Assembly (NCBI RefSeq): GCF_963675165.1 | Contig: NC_087377.1 | Coordinates: 16,493,518-16,557,517 of the forward strand | Direction: 5' to 3' | DNA: 64,000 bases | DNA from: Halichondria panicea | Taxonomy: Eukaryota; Porifera; Demospongiae; Suberitida; Halichondriidae | Shown: positions 58,867 through 64,000 of the stretch, piece after piece | Position numbering within the stretch: position 1 is the first letter of the stretch | Layout: every line of letters starts with the position of its first letter | Made by a program: the position numbers and the translations under genes | The notes under the pieces: generated by a model | What the model saw: the letters and a program-made list of their open reading frames with translations, nothing else | What the model was told of the DNA's origin: nothing | The model's database searches: none

Positions 58867-61800
58867 TTATGTGTAATTATATACCAGATCGTTTTTTCCT
58901 GAGGCAGAAGTTGATACAACGCTATCCATTCTCTTTCTGCACTGCTTTAGGAAGTTTGTGACCTAAAAATTAGAAGAGATCTATAGACATACAAAGCAAC
59001 AAAATGTAACACGCCACCTTTTCACTCCTGAGCACATGGAAGATGAATACAAACAGGCCTTGCAGTGAGTTAAAGATAGAGAACAACCATGCAAACACAA
59101 TAGTGCTGCTGTTGACTGAGAGTAGACCAAACACCCAAGTCAGCCCGAGTATTGGAAGGAGAATTACGGTGGTCTTGAAGAGTTGTCTTTATGCATAATT
59201 ATACAAGCATTGGATCAACATGTTACTGAATAGCAGGAATGAGAGTTGACAAACTCACAAGAATAACTGTAAAGATTCTTTTTTTTCACTTTGTTGCCTG
59301 GTTAACTTTCTTAGATTATAGACACTGCGCAAAGCAGCCAAGAGGAAGAATATATTCACCTGTACAGGTATAGTCGTCATAATTATAAAGGTCAACTTAA
59401 AATACTGATGAGTGTACTCTCAAAAACTGGCTGCTATATACAATTATTTGAATAGACACTATTATAATCCAATGCATTGCAAACTGTATAGAGATCTCAC
59501 CAGAACAACTAGTAGCATTGGTACAACAAATGCCCATATGGCTCCTTTATCACCGGCACCAACAGCAATCCAACAACTGAATGTACAAAGGGGACAAATC
59601 AATATGGTCATGCAGTTGTAAAGGTAATTATACGAATTCTTTAATGGGAGAAGCTGTAATATGCATGCAGTTATAGAATTTGGAGATGAGGTTCCACTGA
59701 ATTATAAGTATAAAACTTACTACTCTTCTGTGCCATACTGGTCATGAATAATTCCAGCAGATATAGCCACTGGTATCACTGGAACACCTGCAAGAAACAT
59801 ATATCCAATGCACTTGACAGAATGCTATATAATTATATAATAAATTATAGTTATCACGTCACATGCATGCATGCATAAATGGATGAACCGTCCATGCAGA
59901 GGAGCTAGTATAAGTAGTTCCTGCATTTATTATAAGAGAGCTAGAGGTTGTCGTCTTTATTGTGCTCAAGGGCTGCCAGTGCATGCATGCATGCATAGGC
60001 AAGAAAGGAAGCTTAGCTGCAGTTAGCCTCGTTCCCAACCGAGTTGTCTCTGAAATAACGCTATATAGGTCGCCAACTAATATTTTCAACTTTGTTCTAA
60101 AATTGGCCTGGGAACGAGGCTAAGCTACAGTATGACATGTGCAGTATATAATTATTATAGTTTAGCCAAGCATGCAGTGAAAATGGTTGCTCATGCACAT
60201 ACTATAATTATGCATTCATGCATGTACATAGTATATATATATGCATCGATCGTGCAAACTAGAAATTACCCCATCCAATAATAAAGAATATCCACCATTT
60301 CTTGGAAATTCGGTTGAAGACAAGCACCAACATCAGATAGAGCATGATTCCCTCACACAGCATCCAAAAGAACACAGTAGTGAACAGGTAGTGAAGGAGA
60401 GCAGCCACAAATACACATGCTACCTGCAAGTGATGCAGTATAGACTCTTGCTAATCCGGCTCTCTGAATTATGGTCACCTCGATATACCGGTCGTTTTGT
60501 TAGGCACATGCAGATTGGTATATAGCGGGATCAATACTACAAAACTCACCCTGAAATGCGGCCACCTCGCTATTCCGTATATATACTAGTCATTTCTATC
60601 AGCCCCAAATATCAGGATACATGCACATAGCTAATACAAATATATGATGTTAGTGTGTGATTTAGCAAAAACCACGAAATGACTCATTGGTTCGAGACAT
60701 GTATGCAAATTAGCCACGGTAACTTTTCTGAATTCCGGCCACCTCGTTAATGTGGCGAAACTAAATATTTGCTATGTATAACTTTTACAATCAGGTAAGG
60801 ATCGTGATGTCATAAAAGTATATACTGACATAAGGTATATTTGTGATCTTATTTTTGTGATGCCATAAGCACTCGCAAAGCTCGCAAATTCATGGAGTAG
60901 TAAGTAATATTACAATTTACATATACATAATTATAAGGCTTGCTCACAAATTTTTGAATTTCGATGTACACGTCTGTTAAAGTTTTAAGATAAACTACAC
61001 AAGCTATATACAATACTGCATAATTACGACTCGACACCTTGTTGGCCACAGCAGTCTCTACTCCTAACAGGAACACCACGTAACCAAGGAGCAAAGAAAT
61101 AGACAGGTTGAGATGGATGAAGTTATGAACCCTGGCCAGCAGCTCTTTTCTAAACATCAACAGCATAATTATAGTAAGGTTTTTATAATTATGTATGCAA
61201 AGCTTCAATAATTACCTCAATGTCAAGAAGTAGACAATAGACAATAGAAGAAAGAAGATGGAGATGGAACAACCGACATAAGTCACCACCGACAGAGCAA
61301 ACCTGATCTCTGGAGTTGTGTCCTACAAAGGATCATAAAGAACTGATTCAAATACTACATGAGGCTCACATTCAGTGCTCCAGTGACATCCATTAGAACA
61401 GAAAATGCTGTGAAATGACTGCTCTCACAGACGATATCATATACTCTCATTTGCTCGTCTTCATCCACACTGACTGTAATCACACCTTCCGTGGACCACC
61501 TGCTGTTGGCCGCATCACTAACAAAATAAATCTTTGACAACAATAAACATTATAGAAGGACATGCAGTTCACCTAGAAACACTCCAAAATACACATTTTG
61601 CATTTTCAGCAACTTCATCTTCAGAAAACTGCACACACAAGCATGAATAAGTATTGCTTGTAGGTCCAAATGACTACTATTACCTTTTGGGTGGTGAATC
61701 TGAAGGTTGCCTGTGCCTGAAAGTTAGTTAACTTTACTTTGGAGAAGACTTGACTAGAAATAACCTGTGATACTGGTCTGGTTGTGTTCCTGTGTAAGCG

Positions 61801-63333
61801 TATAAGCATATACAATAAGACTGAACAGAATATGACTTATAATTAGTATATACTGTTGATAATACATTTCAAGATTAGTTTTTGGAAGAAAATCCTCCAA
61901 GTTGGAAAATAGAATGTTGACTACTGCAACATTTCCATCTGAAAATTGAGACAGACATAATTATATAGATTTTTGTTACCACTAAAGTTTATGAAATACC
62001 TTGAGCACCTTTCTCCATAAGAAGAGCAGCTGGTATCACAGTTTGGGCTGAGCCTGTTTCTTCACTGACTTTGACAACTTCAGGAAAGGTAATGTTATCC
62101 AAACTAGCGGTGTCAACTTCAATTGCAGCTAGCACTGAACGGTAAAACGTAGCCTCAAATCAATTATATCTAGTAAATGGTGAAGTACGCATACCGATGT
62201 TCTGTCTCACAAGTGTGATCTCCGTCATGTTGCCTGTATCCACAGCTTCACTCCTTAGTGCCAATGACACATACTGACCATATAACTCTGCACTCAACAG
62301 CAATTGCTGACTCTCAGCAGAAGAATCCTGAAGTATATTTGCATGATTGTCGGTTAATTATCTATATCTGTATTTATACCTCTTGTAAACTTTCCCATCC
62401 TTCTGTATTCCTCTCATCCAGAACATTGTTGAGAACGTTTATAACTTCCTGCAAGACACAATTATTTGGGATGTTTTAATTAACTTATAGTCTTTCTTAC
62501 TTCACTAAAATTGAGAGAAGACATGGGGCTAGCAGTCTCAACGTTTTGAACGAGGTAATTCACACTTGACTTGACGATCGTATTAGTAGTGCTGAGGTCT
62601 TGGGGGAATATGGTGGAGTTTCCTGTTGCATTTACACTAGTAGCCTCCGCAAGAACAGCAAGAAGGTCATCAACTTCATTCTGAGATGCATTTCTAGAAT
62701 ATAGTTCATTTGCCTGAATGGGAAATAGAAAACTAGAGCTGATGAAAGATTGTCATGAACGACGATATCAAGGGCTTATATATAAAGAGAAGAGGGCATG
62801 CAAACTCAGTTAGACTCAGCAAACTTCATATACTGTCACTCACTCCACATGGGCGGAATGCTTGACTTTTACCACTACTGTATGGATTCTATTTATAGTA
62901 GTACATCCTGCCTCTGACATGAAGTTGAATGATTACATAGCTTCTCTTTAAGCCTTTGACAATAATACTATACACGTGCAATATTATTACAATATCAGTA
63001 CGTATAGATATGACAGTGCATGTATTTGTAATACATGTACAGTAACTGCAAAAGTCTCACCCTGTCATTAAGTGAGATGAATACTTCCCCAGTGCAGTTA
63101 TCAATATCCACTGCTTCCCACACACCACCCAGTGTACAGAAACGATTCGCAGTACCTACAAGTACATGCACAGAAATGCATCAACACACAGTCACTTGGA
63201 ATGATAATTATAATGATACCTAAAGTTTTTCCATTTCTATATTGTGGGCATTGCTGGGAATAGGAAAAGCCAGCCACAGTAGCAGGGAAGACAAGCCCCC
63301 AAACAGAATCCTCTTCAGCTTCACAAACCACGC
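58867..63333 (-). CDS. Adhesion-type GPCR (hormone-receptor motif, GAIN/GPS, 7TM), 5' end not found
   Basis: Eighteen exons, in gene order: 63333-63220 and 63155-63061 ([28 protein letters not shown]), 62713-62501, 62448-62380, 62327-62195, 62134-62000, 61938-61866, 61789-61684, 61628-61573 (GAIN), 61517-61370 ([15 protein letters not shown]), 61322-61216 (TM1), 61149-61038 (TM2), 60423-60270 (TM3, [17 protein letters not shown]), 59787-59721 (TM4), 59576-59501 (TM5, [14 protein letters not shown]), 59359-59259, 59188-59018 (TM6-7, ILGLTWVFG) and 58962-58867 (tail, TAA). All phases agree except in the TM6 exon, which is 2 nt too long near 59158. In the GPS the first cysteine (KCVFW) and one of CxC are present, but the GC cysteine is valine and the second of CxC is serine. 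A plasma-membrane receptor; ligand unknown. Confidence 0.85.
60024..60122. repeat. 99-bp MITE, TAGCCTCGTTCCCA ends, in GPCR intron
   Basis: Starts TAGCCTCGTTCCCA and ends TGGGAACGAGGCTA, exact complements. The end sequence is related to the 16183-16943 element (TAGCCTCGATTCCC). It lies in the intron between the TM3 and TM4 exons. Confidence 0.8.
60445..60760. repeat. Degraded repeat with GGCCACCTCG blocks in GPCR intron
   Basis: Related short blocks (GGTCACCTCGATAT, GGCCACCTCGCTATTCCG, GGCCACCTCGTTAAT) occur at about 60470, 60555 and 60735. Recurrent blocks of this kind are seen in decayed pogo/Tigger-like elements; that assignment is weak. Confidence 0.35.
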
Positions 63334-64000
63334 CTATAGAGAAAAATCATAATTATAATCAAATTGAAGCAAAAATGCTTCCATTCAGTTGCTACGAGCA
63401 TGAACGAGTATTAGTTGGGCGGAGTCCAAACAATACGTGTGTTTATGCGACTCCGCCCAACTAAATGAGTATGATATGCAAGTTTGGCAGCCTCGCAGAT
63501 TGAACCCGAACTGTATGTAGTCTGAAGACATCAATTTTTCAGCCAGAAGGTATGTAGATTATCGAATTTTGTCAGACATCAATAATCGTTAGCTAAAAGT
63601 GCGTATAATGCACGAACGAAACAAGATTGATTCTAACTAACTGCACACACTAATAGATGGCTATGGGACTACTAACCAGCGAAAATTTGAATGGGCCAAG
63701 TCGCTTCCAGTCGGAGCTGTGATCACTAGAAAAAACTGTCCAATCGTTTGATTTTCGGCGGGATAGCGTCTTACTATGCATAGTATTGCGGACTCACTAT
63801 ATCGTATACCACATTTCCTTGTTTGTAATGTGCTAAGTACTCTGTATGTGTGGTTGATAACGTGTTTGATCTGAATAATGTCAGCAGCACTTAGCGGTTT
63901 GACATAATTGGCATGATTTACATATATACATGTAGCTAGACGATACCTAATCGTAAGACACTCCACATTCCCTGCACTGACACATAGCACAGTATAGTGT
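63334..64000. other. Upstream of the last GPCR exon found; inverted repeat present
   Basis: Intron or promoter of the GPCR. An imperfect hairpin lies at 63412-63463: arms TAGTTGGGCGGAGTC and its complement, around a 22-nt loop. The GGGCGG within the arm is a GC-box core in both orientations. A 109-codon frame at 63661-63990 on the minus strand has no recognisable domain or signal peptide and is not called. Confidence 0.45.

Noticed and set aside
63661-63990. 109-codon minus-strand frame upstream of the GPCR
   Set aside because: No signal peptide, domain or obvious donor leading to the HRM exon; could hide a first exon but cannot be shown.
1-64000. LTR retroelement, LINE or virus-derived genes
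   Set aside because: No reverse transcriptase, integrase, gag-like or capsid-like frame was recognised in the translated frames; the mobile DNA seen is of cut-and-paste type.

Overview
This window is animal nuclear DNA, most likely from a sponge (probably a demosponge; this is inference). It is AT-rich. Genes are split by GT-AG introns, many only 50-60 nt long. The protein architectures are metazoan: adhesion GPCR, Death domain-kinase-Kelch, and IgGFc-binding/Sushi receptors. No rRNA, tRNA, CRISPR or bacterial operon signal was seen.

Left part (1-8100). The window opens in the last three exons of a + strand cytochrome b561-type membrane protein (136-1318). A + strand gene at 3766-7168 follows; its five exons assemble in frame into a Death domain, a TKL-like kinase, a coiled-coil linker and a six-bladed Kelch propeller. 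Several small transposon-derived repeats lie in and around these genes.

Middle (9268-58155). This is a minus-strand tandem array of one receptor family. The standard gene has a signal-peptide exon (85 nt in every copy measured), a large exon of about 1.33 kb (IgGFc-binding N-terminal-like domain plus an EGF-like module), zero to four copies of one Sushi/CCP exon, a second kind of CCP exon, a transmembrane exon, and a tail exon with YEEV/YLAM and AYGQV tyrosine motifs. I count ten loci that still carry a 5' exon, a transmembrane exon and a tail (A, B, C, D, E, F, G, H, I, K), one 5'-truncated locus (L), and four further fragments. D, G and H splice in silico into complete open proteins of 951, 620 and 734 aa. 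B and K are open but altered at the tail or one CCP exon. A, C, E, F and I are disrupted. Pieces of the b561 gene recur between the receptors, so the array grew by segmental duplication of a block that already contained a b561 3' end facing a receptor 3' end. A 3.2 kb piggyBac-type element flanked by TTAA, itself carrying a nested element, sits at the 3' end of locus C.

Right part (58867-63333). A minus-strand adhesion GPCR of at least 18 exons has a hormone-receptor motif, a GAIN domain with a degenerate GPS, and seven transmembrane segments. Its 5' end was not found.

Functional reading (inference). The array looks like a fast-evolving set of type I cell-surface receptors. Ectodomain differences are concentrated in four short loops, and tails carry Src-SH2-like and PI3K-SH2-like tyrosine motifs in variable number. 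This suits an immune or self/non-self recognition family, but no ligand or signalling partner can be read from DNA alone.
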